Of a stretch of 64,000 nt of DNA, positions 48,870-60,400 are shown in pieces (positions within the stretch are counted from its first letter, which is position 1; every line of letters begins with the position of its first letter). The stretch is from Chamaecrista fasciculata (lineage: Eukaryota > Streptophyta > Magnoliopsida > Fabales > Fabaceae). Under the pieces are notes generated by a model. It saw nothing but the letters and a program-made list of their open reading frames with translations. It was not told the origin of the DNA and made no database searches. The position numbers and the translations under genes are program-made. The DNA is taken from assembly GCA_003254925.1 (NCBI GenBank), contig QANZ01021877.1, forward strand, positions 40,947 through 104,946, given 5' to 3'.

Positions 48870-50880
48870 TTCCATTGGCGATAGAGGGGATCGGTCACAT
48901 TAAAATCAGGATGTTCGACAGGGTTGTGAGAAGTATTGAGTGTTGGCATGTTCCTCAGATGAGGAGGAATCTTATTTCATTATCGATCAACATTGGAGGA
49001 TCAGGGGTACAAGTTTCACGCCGAAGGTGGAACTCTTAAAGTTGTAAAGGATTCAATGACAATGATGAAGGGGAAGCTAAACGCCAAGCTATATTATCTT
49101 TAGGGAGCCGTAATTGAGGGTGAGACAGCGATTACCTCAGGAAATAGTGAGGCAGGTGATGATGATTCTGGAGCAAGTGAGGCGAGCACCTCAGACAGTG
49201 GCGAGGCAAGCACCTCAGGGCGAGATCATAATAGGAGTCAGTTATGGCATTTTAGACTCGGTCACATGAGTGACAAGGGACTAACACTTCTAGGGAAGCG
49301 AAACTTACTAGATGGGTACAAGGGGGATCTCTTGAACTTCTGTGAACACTGTGTGTTTGGAAAGCAGACGAGAGTGAAGTTTAGCAAGGTGGGAGTGCAC
49401 AAGACCAGGGATAGGTTTGATTACGTCCACTCAGACCTATGGGGTCCTAACAGAGTTCCTTCTAAGAGCGGTGGCCAGTATTACATGACGTTGATTAATG
49501 ATTCCAGAATGGTATGGGTGTACATACCTAAGTCTAAGGATGAGGCATTTCCAACATTCATCAAGTGGAAGGAAAAGGTAGAGAAACAGACATGAAGGAA
49601 AGTGCGTTGCCTAAGGACTGATAATGGGTTGGAATACTGCAACAAGGAGTTCAATGGGTTTTGCAACAGGGAAGGCATTGTGAGACATCGCACATGCACA
49701 GGAGTGCCACGGCAGACTGGTGTTGCAGAACGAATGAACAGGACGCTCTATGATAGAGCACGAAGCATGCTCTCACATGCAGGTGTGAGCAAGGACTGTT
49801 GGGCTGAGGTGATCAATACTGCTTGTTATTTGGTAAATCCTTTCGAGGTGTGGTCCGGATAGTCTGTTGATTACAAGCACTTGAGAGTGTTTGGGTGCCC
49901 AGCGTATGCTCAAGTGAAGGATGACAAGTTTGAGCAGAGGGCAAGGAGGTACATATTTCTAGGATATGCAACTGGAGTAAGTGGATACACGTTGTGGTGC
50001 ATGGATCCTAAGTCTTCAGGGATATTGATCAGCAGAGATGTAACTTTCAATGAGTCTGTTTCGTTGGACAAGCGAGAGGGGAAGACGATAGACAAGTTAG
50101 ATCTCGGTGTTGGGGACCAAATGTAGCTAGTGATTGATGACGCTCCGACCGCTCAGCCCAGTACCACTGAAGGGGAGCAGGTGCGAGACCTTTCTCATAA
50201 CACTGAGGTCTTAGAGGCATAGGAACAGATCGACGATGATTTTGATATGAAGGATTTTGGAAAGGCAAGGAAGATTGCTTCTCATTTCAGGCTATCAAGG
50301 GATCTTCTGCCGAAGTCAGCAAGGGAGTTGGAACAAGTGTCAAGGGTTCCATATTCAAGTGTTGTGGATAGTGATATGGATGCCATGGTAAAGGGTACGA
50401 CGAAGGTTGGTTTAACCTTTGATAGAGCTAGCTTGGGGAGACCGCCTTCAGGGCGATCGGTAGTTGGCGTGGGCAGTACCAAGTGATACCAGGATGCTCG
50501 GGGGCGAGCGACAAGACAAGGAAGTGTTCGTGTTGAAGAAGGGAGTTTAAGTCTATGGGAAGATTTGTAGTCTTCTAGGAGAGTTGTACGGAAATTCAAG
50601 TCAAGGGGAAGATTTGTAAAGATTATAATCTTATTTGTTAAAATTTGGGATATCTTGTGTAATCTTTATGTGACTTATATCTCAATTAGTTACCATATAT
50701 TTTGGGACAGAATTCTTAGTGGCTAAGGAATTAGGTATTTGGACCTATTGGGCTTAGGTTAAGTAATCCTTGTGAATCTAGGGTTTTGGATGCCTATAAA
50801 TAAACTAGTAGCTAATGGTGGAGGTAAGACTGGAGAGGTGAGTCATTATCAAGTTATTTTTTTTCTCAAGTCTCAATTTG
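48870..50880 (+). mobile_element. Internally deleted Ty1/copia retrotransposon
   Basis: The order is protease-end/GAG-pre-integrase sequence (about 48880-49280), integrase (49260-50120), small pieces of the reverse transcriptase/RNase H end (50240-50480), a polypurine-like aggggaagat, then an apparent 3' LTR that begins near 50614-50636 and has a TATA box (TATAAATA, 50795-50802). The integrase keeps its zinc-finger words ([16 protein letters not shown]) and the three catalytic contexts HSDLWGP, RTDNGLEY and AERMN. One frame is broken by TGA at 49593-49595, TAG at 49860-49862 and later stops. The polymerase core is gone: FDMKDFGKARKI runs straight into ASHFRLSRDL. It cannot move on its own. 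The 5' LTR was not found. Confidence 0.85.
49236..50486 (+). pseudogene. Copia gag-pol frame, broken and deleted
   Basis: This is the coding remnant of the copia element above. All segments (49266-49595, 49602-49862, 49881-50126, 50247-50486) lie in the same reading frame. Damage is therefore by stop codons and in-frame deletions rather than frameshifts. Two or three deletions removed the reverse transcriptase and most of RNase H, yet left the frame unchanged. Confidence 0.8.
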
Positions 50881-53169
50881 CTCATGTTTCTTTTTTTGCT
50901 ACATTTTTGTTTGACATCTTTTAGTCAAGTACAAAATTAGTCTCATATATTTTCTGTTGCAAATTTGCTCTTTTATCTTTGCTAAAAGTTTCATCTCTAG
51001 TCCCACAATGTAAAACATTTGACAAAAATATATAATTAATTTTGCAAGTTGATCAAAAAATATCAAACCAAATATATATGTAGAAGATAGATATAGAACT
51101 AAAAGTACACGAGACTTGAGGTGCACTTTGACCAAAAAAAAAAATAGTATAATACATATATATAAGGTTTAGTTATACATAAATTAGCCCACTCTTATTC
51201 TATGTGAGAAATAAGTGCAATAATATCAGCTAAAAATAAGGGTACAAAAAGGAGGGATGGGAATCAAATAAATTCAAGCATCTCATGTCCTTCATTCTAC
51301 GCCTTGCAAGCGCTTATGTACATTGAATGTATGTGAAGCTTATGAGTTGCTAAGCAAATCTTAGTGCGATCTGCAAGAGTTAAGTACAGGAAATAGACAC
51401 TGAGTCGCAAAATCAGATTTGTTAACAAGGTTAATTGCATTTAGGCTTGTTGCAGTTACAATCAAGAACTAGTTTGAGACTTCAAGCTCACCATCACTAT
51501 GGAATCAGCCCCCAATAATATTGAGTAATAACCTATAATCCAATGGCCATTATTGAAGTCTCTAATGGCACCACTTGCTGCAAATAAAATTGTTTACAGG
51601 GTTCTGAGTTCCTTCATATATATATAGTTTAGTTTAAATCAATTAGGGACTAGGGGTGGTGTGGGGTGGGATCCAACTGATTAAGATTGGATCATTGTTA
51701 ATGTGATTACTACTATATGTGTATTGGTGGCAAGGTAGAAAAATTCCAAAGCTCTCGCCTTGTATAGTTGAGAATATGGAGGTAAGGAATAGAGGATTAT
51801 GCTAAAAAAACTTAAGTATTCTTGATGAACCAAATCTGCCATACAAAATATATGAAGGCTCCTTGAGGGAGGTTGTGTGAAGTGGGGATTTAGCAGCTTG
51901 ATTAGGCTTTAATCCACTTTAGGGTGTCAAAGTGATTATGACAATTAGAGTATGGCCATATATGGGAAGTGAAACTACAGTTTTTGAACATACTAGCACA
52001 AGTTTATGCAATAACACTACAAATGGGGCAGAGGAGTATCAATGCATCTTCTAGTGAGATACTCTCTTTTGTTGGGAGGCCATCAAGGGACATACTCCAT
52101 ATCAATGCTATTAAAATCATATTGAAGAGTGATTCACTGAGGTTGTTGGGTTATGAGTTGATTGATTCAATCAATCAAACCAGCGGTCAAACCGAATGAT
52201 ATCATAAATATATAAATAAAATAAATATTAATTATTTTAAATATAAATCATCTATAATTAATGAAATATAAATAAAATTTACATAACAATAACATATATT
52301 TGTAAATTTTATTATCCTACAAAAACTAAATGTACAAAAGTAACACCATGAATAATGATTAGGTTAGTAAAAGTGAAAAAAAAAAGAATTTTTTCTGTTT
52401 TAATAAGCTTATAATATTTTATATTGAGTTTTATATTTATTTTAATTTTGTATTTGACCCATAAAACTAAAAAAAAAAGTCAAAAAAATTGTTTTTTTCT
52501 TCAAAAAAAATAAAGTGACTCAGTCGATTTTTTAAAAATTACTCCAAGTCACGGTGTAACCTGAACTAATTCAGTCCAACCTTCTCATGGTTAGCTTTTG
52601 AATGAGTGAAGTAGGGAGGATAAATGAGAGATTAGTCCATTTCCAATTCCCTTGCTAATCAAGCACATTTGCCACCATGAGATTGGAGTCTCTCGAGTTG
52701 AGAGGTCCAACAATTTGACATTTCAAAGTACATAATTTTTTCCAAAAAACATTCCAAAAGTTGGTTCATCTACCAGAATTTTGGATGTTGATTTTGCCTT
52801 TTTCAGTGTCATTTGATCTACTATATTCTACTACTAATCCTCAACGCATTTTCTATGGGTGAAAAAAATCATTTCAAAATAAACAAAAGCCCAAAGGAGG
52901 TTTTGCTGGAAAGGGTTACCCAAACAGCAAATAACCAACGGCCCAACAGAAGGCCCATCATAAAGGAGATCCAAATGTCAACATATTAAACTGTCCTCTT
53001 CTCGTTCAAAAAAAAAACTGTCCTCTTTTTTTTTTTTTTTTTAAATTTAGGGGCATTAACATGACAAACTGTCTTTTTCTTCAAAGTTTAGAACTTATTT
53101 TCAACATCAACTTCATGAATTATTAACTATTCTCCTTAAGTCCTTAACAAATCTGAATTCTTATCATTA
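50881..53169. other. Intergenic DNA, no gene seen
   Basis: AT-rich DNA. 52140-52590 has faint CGGTCAAACCG / CAGTCGATTTT words reminiscent of the CCGGTT repeats. Nothing coding was found. Confidence 0.4.
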
Positions 53170-53890
53170 TTTATTCGAAGATACAAAAGGAAGCAGTTAT
53201 TTGTGTAGGCACCGACGACGACTTCGGTGCCAGCTCCGGCTTAGTACCAACGGTCCCTCCTTTTCTCTTTTTTTGTTTTTTATGTTTTCTGGTTTTGGAT
53301 GGTGGTGGAACGGTAAGGGGAGGTTTGGAGAGGTGTTTCATATTGTGTACCATTTTGGTGACATGTTTGAAACCTCTCACTCTCTCCTTTAGTTTTTCAC
53401 ACCATTTAGTCCTCCTTCCACTAGGGAAGGTTTTCTTTTTTGTTTGTTTGTTTTTTGCGTTTTGTTGGAACAAATTTCCTCAAGATCTACATCTTTTAAA
53501 GAAGACTCTTAAAGATCCTCTCAAGTTTGATTAGAGAGTTTGGGCTTAATGATTTTTTCTTCTTCTTTGTTGTATGTTTGGCTGAGATTTGTTTTGGTTT
53601 TTGTTTGGGTAGTTTAATTTCTTCAACCCTTGTGTGTTGCTTGGGTGAAATTTTACTACCTACAAGTTGTGTGAAGTTCGTCCTCTGCCAGTGTTCGGTG
53701 TCGATTCTTGCTGCCATCTGGTGTGTTGCCGGGTTGGTATATCTTCATGGAGGCGCTGGTTCATGATGTTCTAGGGAGTTTAGGGTTGTGTTTTTAGGTT
53801 TATTTTTTCTCTTGGTGGACTCCCTTTTTCTTCCATCTTTTATTGGATCGGACCGTGTATCTTCATCTTGATGAATGACCCAAAAAAAAA
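53170..53890 (+). mobile_element. Probable poly(A) retroposon, plus orientation
   Basis: A T/G-rich, non-AT-rich stretch ends in aatgacccaaaaaaaaaa at 53871-53890. It contains actagggaaggttttcttttttgtt, close to a segment of the retroposon at 36158-36714. No target duplication could be matched, so the left end is a guess. Overlapping open frames have low-complexity Phe/Leu-rich translations and are not believed. Confidence 0.4.
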
Positions 53891-54009
53891 ATCTCTTTTC
53901 AAGTCTTGGGAGAAAAAAAAAACAGCAAGTTGGGAATACCACATTATCACATAAAGCATGTTTAGCTAATTGCTTCAATTAAAAAAAATAAAGTATAGTT
54001 TTCATCCCT

Positions 54010-54480
54010 TATTTGTGGAGTAAGTTGCGATCCAGTTATTTATTATTTTATTTTATTTTATTAGCAATTTCGGTCCTATCAATTTTTAGTCTCAACTCCC
54101 AACACCTGACTATGTCTATATTTATCTCATTTCAAGTTCAAATATAATAATTCAAAGCTACGTGTTATTTTTTAGGGTAAATTACACTTTGGTACCCTGT
54201 GGTTTGATCCTATTTCACTTTGGTACCCTGTGGTTTGAAACTTGACACTTTGGTACCCTGTGGTATTCTCCATTAACACTTTGGTACCCTTTGGGGNTGT
54301 TATTTTTTATGAAGCTTTTCTTTATCTAATCGGAACTGTCAACAAACAAGATTTAATTGAGTTCAAAAAGTGAGTTAATCGTTTTATAGTCGAATGAGCG
54401 AAATTGATCATATCATATTTTTTTCATTTTAAGTTTAAACATAACAAGTTTGAGGTACGAATTACTCTTAATTGTAGGAC
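54010..54480. repeat. Decayed family C repeat with a MITE inserted
   Basis: Words such as atctcatttcaagttcaaat, gaagcttttctttatctaatcgg and attactcttaattgtagg match the family C vocabulary. A family A arm interrupts it at 54175. Confidence 0.45.
54175..54296. mobile_element. Family A MITE, left arm only, ending at an N
   Basis: gggtaaattacactttggtaccc and the next three repeats match the left arm of 9068-9497 almost exactly. The sequence stops at ttggggN (N at 54297). The right arm is missing. The 12 bases just before the element (tgttatttttta, 54163-54174) occur again immediately after the N (54298-54309). See the matching finding. Confidence 0.8.
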
Positions 54481-54635
54481 CAACTTATTCTAAAGGACAA
54501 AAAAAATACGCTTTTACCTAAAAAAAATTGGCTTATTGCCTGATTCTATAGACGTGGAAGTGAAATTTCAAGCAATACAGAATGTTAGAAGAAAAACCAA
54601 AAAGAAAAAAGTAAAGGCATAAACATATATTTAAG

Positions 54636-54821
54636 GGTAAATTGCAATTTGGTACCCTGTGGTTAGGGGCGGTTCCCCTTTGGTACCCTGAAAGAAAAAT
54701 TTTTGCATTGTGGTACCCCGTGGTTTGCTCCGTTAGCGATTTGGTACCCTGAGGTTTTTTTCTGTTAGGATTTAACGGCAAATGTTAGTTAAAATGTCAA
54801 AAATCTCCCAAAAAGTCTTCT
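54636..54821. mobile_element. Related MITE, left arm only, ending at an N
   Basis: gggtaaattgcaatttggtaccctg is followed by several ttggtaccctg repeats and ttagcgatttggtac, then a breakdown at N (54822). This is a different subfamily from A (ggggcggttcccctttgg). The right arm is absent from the assembled sequence. Confidence 0.65.
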
Positions 54822-55263
54822 NATTTTCACCCTAAATTCCGTTTATTTTTCTCATTAAATGTGATGTGGACAATTAACATGAGGGACCAAAATTGCAAAA
54901 AGAAAAAAAGATATAAGATCAAATTCACAATTTACCCCAACTATAATCAACCAAAATTGTAATTCATCCTAAAGATAAGAGACCAAAATCTACTTCAAAT
55001 CAATTGTCAACGTCATATTTAGTGGAAGGAGATGGACGAAATTTAAGGTGAAGCAAACGGTGGAGTCTTTTGCAAAAATATAGACCAAATCTGTAACGTG
55101 ATAAATTGATATGAAACCAAATCTTAAAAAGAATATATAATGATCTGTTTTACAACTTGATCAAAAAATATAAAATTAAATTTATAAGAAAAGAAGATAA
55201 TAATCTAATTTATACTTGATCAAATGATAAAAGACGAAATTTACACTTTTGGTCATTTTTTAA

Positions 55264-55728
55264 GTAAAAATAAGTAGTAGTGATAACTGATAAGAGACCA
55301 GGGTACCAGGCTAGCTAGCTATTTGTCATTTTGTCAATTTGTCTCAGTGGAAGCCGGAAGAAACCAAAAGAAATGCATCTAGATTGTAGATTGAAGAGAC
55401 AGAACATGTTGGAGTTGCTACCTGAAAATAAGAGAAACACCTAAAAACAAGAACAAATCGTTAGTAAATAAAATGCGTGGTCCTGGGCTGAGGCACGGAT
55501 ATATCGCTTTCTTTAAGGTAATTTCACGCCTCCCACGGGTTGATTTCGTCATGTCACTCGGTACAGTGGGTACACTGACGCATTACCTCCAGAATACAAT
55601 AGCCCTGTACTCGCCTGTTTGATCTATCACATCTGCACAAGGATGATAGATAGGACTCTCACCCTCACACCTTTTCTCTATCCAAATATATAAAACTACA
55701 TGTCTTAATATCATATTATTTTTTAATG
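55264..55728. other. GC-richer intergenic patch, no gene recognised
   Basis: 55480-55680 (gcgtggtcctgggctgaggcacgg onward) has higher GC content and short words such as tgatctatcac / gatgatagatag, but no frame or element ends. Possibly an old retroelement fragment. Confidence 0.25.
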
Positions 55729-56010
55729 GCCAAAGTCCTATTTTGGTCCTCCAATTATGCTCAGTGTTTCAAATTGGTCCCCTAGTTATTTTTCGTTCCA
55801 TATTGGTCCCCCAGTTATGCAAAACTTGACAAAGTTGGTCCCTCTAACAGTTTCCATCCATTTTTTCGTTAAAAAAAAAAGATAAAATTGACTTTTAACT
55901 CCTAAAAGTTTTAATTTTTGTATTGAGGACCTTTTTCTCTATAATAGAACCAAAATGTAAGAAAAAGAAATAATTGGGGATTTTAGTTTATTTCACCCAA
56001 AATAACAACT
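55729..56010 (+). repeat. GGCCAAAGTCCTATTTTGG repeat upstream of the PRXIIE copy
   Basis: About 280 bp, from ggccaaagtcctattttggtc to a ctctctct tract. It matches 63291-63590 in order and spacing: ttatgctca, ttatttttcgttccatat, aagttggtccctctaac, ttccatccatttttt, then aaaatgtaagaaaa. At both places it ends just before a coding start. Confidence 0.7.
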
Positions 56011-56143
56011 CTCTCTCTGGTGTGTCTCTCTCTCCCCTCATCGTTCCCTTCGCCCAGAATTCCTACTGCAACATCAAATCTGAATCCAAATCTAAACCTA
56101 AATCCCATCCTCAACATTCAAATTTCATCAAATTTCAACGGCT

Positions 56144-56511
56144 ATGGCTCGTCCTTTTTCTTCCTCTCTCTTCCCATCTAAACCTCTCTCCTCCACCTTC
56201 TCATCTTCACTTGCTCCTATTTCTCTCACAATCTACCCTCTTTCCAAATCCCTTCGTTTCTTAACTCCCTCCTCTACCAAATTAACCGTCGTTTGAGCCA
56301 CCATTGTCATCGGCGACAAGCTCCCATAAGCCACTTTCTCCTACCTCTCTCCGTCGGCGACGTCCAGACCACCAATGTCTCCGACCTCACCAAGGGAAAG
56401 AAAACAATACTCTTCGCAGCCCCTGGAGCCTTCACCCCGATCTCTTCCCGAAAGTACCTTCGGAGGTTTGTCGTAAGGTCCTGCGAGCTCAAGTCCAAAG
56501 GAGAGAGAGAG
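56144..56511 (+). pseudogene. Peroxiredoxin IIE-like pseudogene (truncated)
   Basis: The ATG at 56144 opens a Ser-rich plastid-transit-like leader (MARPFSSSLFPSKPLSS). The mature part then resembles the start of plastid 2-Cys-type-II peroxiredoxin (IGDKLP...SVGDVQTTNVSDLTKGKKTILFA, PGAFTP). It is broken by TGA at 56294-56296, TAA at 56327-56329 and a +1/-1 shift near 56350. The peroxidatic site normally read as PGAFTPTC is PGAFTPISS, so the catalytic cysteine is lost. Homology stops after CELKSKG, where a 43-bp unit is duplicated (56473-56515, again from 56516) and grades into GA repeats. No introns interrupt the copied part, so it may be a retrocopy or one exon of a decayed gene. Confidence 0.8.
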
Positions 56512-56543
56512 AGAGGTAAGGTCCTGCGAGCTCAAGTCCAAAG

Positions 56544-56578
<35 letters not shown>

Positions 56579-57415
56579 AGAGAGATTTTTTTTTTTTGTG
56601 AAATAAATTAAAACTCCAAGTTATTTTTTCTTCCTTACATTTTGGTTCTATTATAAAGAAAAAGGTCCTTGATGTAAAAATTGTTATAAGTTATGTTGCA
56701 CTTGCACGCATGCGTGTGTATAGATATGGCTAATTTCAAAAATTATAAAGCATAGGTACACAAGATTTATTTAAGTATAAACTTTTAAAATATAAATTTA
56801 TATTTTTTTTTGCAAAAGTATGAACGTTTGTTTACCAATTTAAAAAAAATAAAATTTTAATATAACAAAAGTAAAATTAGATAGCAACACAGTCATATTT
56901 TTATATTCAAAAGTATTCACAAAATATGAATATAAAGTATATACATAGTATAAATATGACATTATTTTTTAAGTATCCATATTTCACACTTGATGAGTGA
57001 TGAAATTGTTTGATTTGCTTGTCGCGTCTAGAGAGGGCCGCTGGGTTTTTTTATTCGGATTTGTTAACAGTACTAGGGAAAAAAAAAGGGGAAAAGAAAG
57101 AGGTAGAGACATATAGTATGAATCAAAGCTGCATATATTGAATAGCGTAATAATGAGAACATAGAGTAAGAAAACATATATAATTGAGATACATTAATTA
57201 TTCCATAATAAAGCAGGAGTAAATAAACCAAAGTACTGGAGAAGCAAGCAGATCAGAGTGGGTTACATAATACTGGAATAGAAATACATAGGAAAATGAA
57301 AGTGGCCGTACGTAGCCTAAAGTGAGATCACTGGGTGGGATACGTACGTTTATTGAAGCAATATAATGTAGAGTGATGAATGCAATATAACATAAAAAAA
57401 GTAATGAATTATTAA
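56512..57415. other. GA repeat and 3' flank of the SEO gene
   Basis: (GA)n and G-run at about 56543-56585, then AT-rich DNA. The part near 57200-57415 probably holds the 3' UTR of the minus-strand SEO gene. Confidence 0.4.
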
Positions 57416-60400
57416 TTAATGCATAGTAGCATTGGCGGCGGTAGGGTCTTTGTGGCAGCACTTATAGGCGACGGAGATCATGTTCATATTCCTGTGACAA
57501 TAAGGGGTAGGGCAGTTAATTATGTGTGGAAGCTTCCCAGCCACGTTTTGAATATCAATCTTGGAGCAATCGTATGTCGCTTCTCTCTCAATTTTGGCGT
57601 GATGCTCCTTAAACGACACTGCGAACCCTTTCGTTGTAACAGTCTCCTTCCACTCGTTGAACTCCATGACCGTATTCAGCACAGTTTCCCAATTCCCACT
57701 AAGAATGACGGTTGAGCCCTTGGTGAGTAGGGCCCACCCAGATTCGAGCTTGTAGGACATAATTTTGTGTACCTCTTGGGTCACCTCTTCCATTATCTTC
57801 ATCTCCATCGTCGTCTTAGCATCATGAAAATGCTGGGTGAAATGGCTCTCTATCCTGCTCCAGAAATGCCTCACCTTACTCTTGTACTCTTCCTTTTCCA
57901 CACAGAATAACTTCATGGAGATGTTGTTCATCTCTAGAACCACGTCGTCTACGAGATATGTGGCGTGCTCAGTGAACTTTTGGATCCACTCTGGGTCCGT
58001 CCCGCCGTAGAATAATGTGTATTTCTCCTCCTCTTTTATCTGTAAGTATATATATATATATGTATCTACATTTATTTAATTTGGTTTAATATATATACTA
58101 ACACAAGTTAATTAATTAAAGAGAAAATATATTATTTTGTCTCTAAATAATCAAAATATATTATTTGGTCTTTGAATTATTATAATTGTCAACAATTTGG
58201 TCCTTAAATTAAATTTAGGGACTAAATAGTATAATTTAGTACAAATTCAGAGACCAAAAAGTATAAAATTAGTTTAAATTCAGGAATAAAATAATATCAA
58301 TTTACAAATTCAAGGATCAAAAAGTATAAATTAATTTAAATTCAAGGACCAAATCGTGTATTTTGATTATTCAAGCACTGATAAGTTGTCTCCTTATAAA
58401 TTTAAGGATCAAATAGTAGATTTTCTCTTAATTTTTTTAACATTTTTTTTCTCTTAATGAAATTAAAACACATACATACATACATACATACATACATACA
58501 TACATAATTTAGGAATTTAAAAAATAAATTAAACTAGAGCGATTGATTATTAGATAGATTAGCATATATACCCAAGGGAGAATGGTAGGGTAAATGTCGC
58601 CGATAATGGGGCGTAACCAGTTGACGTGCATGTCAATTTCGTCCTCTGTATGTTTGTCGAAGGGTAAGGCCTTTATTCCCCAAACCTTGATGAAGCGGAA
58701 TGCGTCCTTGTGCTTAACCATGCCTTGATGATCCAATACCACCACCATGGGGTTCGTATTTTTGAACTGCCAATCCTGTTTGATGAACTTGTGCCCTGCT
58801 ATAATGCCTCCTCCAACTCCAAAGTGTTGAACTTGAACCACGTACCATGGCATCTCTGCTTTAACAATCTCCATCTTCCTCCGTAACGCCATCGTCCATT
58901 CCTCCACCATCGGAATCCACACTAACTTGTATTGTTCATGATAATTATTTGCCTTTAGGCCTTCGTGCAGTTTTAGCATCACCGATATTTCTTCATGCGT
59001 CACATCTAGCGTGCTTATGAACAACAACACCTTCTTCTCTCTCAACACTTCAACATTCACCTGTTCCCGTACCAAAACATATATAGAGAGAGACTTGTTC
59101 AATATATAAAGTATAAACAATAATTAAATTAATTAAGTCAAAGTACACTTTTAATCCCATAATTTTTGCTCAGATCTCAATTTGATCACATATCTTTATA
59201 AAAGGTTGCAAATTTGATCCTGTATCACTTTTAGTCCTATTTTGATTAAGTTGCAGAATTGGATTCATATATTTGCAAAAAGTTTCATAGTCAGTCTCAC
59301 CTGATTCAAACATATGAGACGCACCTGATCTAAAGAAATAGGATCAATTTTGCAACCTGACTAAAAGATATGAGACTAATTCTGCAACTTGACTAAAAAA
59401 ATATGGGATTAAAAGTGCAACACGGGACCAAATCTACAACCTAAGTAAAAGATATGAGACCAAATGTGCAAAAAAAAAAGTTAGAAGACCAAAATTGCAG
59501 TTTAGCAAATTAATTAAGGGTGGTATTAATTACTAGCTATTAGCTAGGCACTAACCGATCTCTTAGTGGCACCATGGTACAGTAGCTGTGGGGCGTTCGA
59601 GGAGAAAATGAGGAGCTTAAACACTTCCAATACCTCTGTCGGTGTTTGGAAACGTTTCCTCACCTCAATAATATATTTGTGCTCCGCTGCGGTACATGCA
59701 TATATATATATGATCAATATTCCACGTACAAATTAAAATCATTTATCATCGATCTAGCTATATATATCTGTATGCTAATTAATTGATCGATCGATCACAA
59801 GATATATATATATATATAATTGAGCGTACCAATTTGTTGCTTGATGAGTTTGAAATGCCTCCTCAAACTGGCGAGTATTTCGTTAATCTTGTGGCAATAG
59901 CGGAAGAGATCATGATGAATAGTTTGGTGAGAGAAAGTGATGAGAGAGTCGATCTGAGTGGCAATGGCAGCAATGGTGATGATACACCATTGAACACCAT
60001 CAGGGATTTCATTGATGGCGGGAATCAAGGCGGTGACATCATTGGTGTTGTAGGAGGCTTTGTACTTCCAAAGCTCAACGATGAGGTGAATGAGTTGACG
60101 GACGGTATTGATGAGTGTGTTGAGCTCAAGTATGGCTTGACTGTTTTCCTCAAAGAAACCATAAATTGTGAGGCCATTCACGCGCTTCAACACTCCCACT
60201 GATTTAGCCAGCAAATGGTTAGGGTGATTCTGATTCTGATCAGCCAATACCCAGAAATCGCCGTACTCCATCGCCAAAGCTGCCAGAGTAATCACTGCTT
60301 TAGCATCCCAGTCATACTCGGTAAGCTTCTCCAGAATCGCCAATGTCGTCTTCTTAGCTGTTTCCACCCCTGGAGCCTTGCATGACAACTGACAAGAGTA

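Noticed and set aside
50160-50268. Possible endogenous pararetrovirus or viral remnants around the copia element
   Set aside because: All recognisable motifs (GAG-pre-integrase, DDE integrase before polymerase) fit Ty1/copia. No viral movement or coat protein motif was seen.
53171-53978. Overlapping small frames at 53.2-54.0 kb
   Set aside because: Low-complexity Phe/Leu or Lys-rich translations in a T-rich poly(A)-ended stretch; no conserved motif.
59783-60202. 139-codon plus-strand frame
   Set aside because: It is antisense to SEO exon 3, whose minus-strand frame has clear SEO homology and splice sites.
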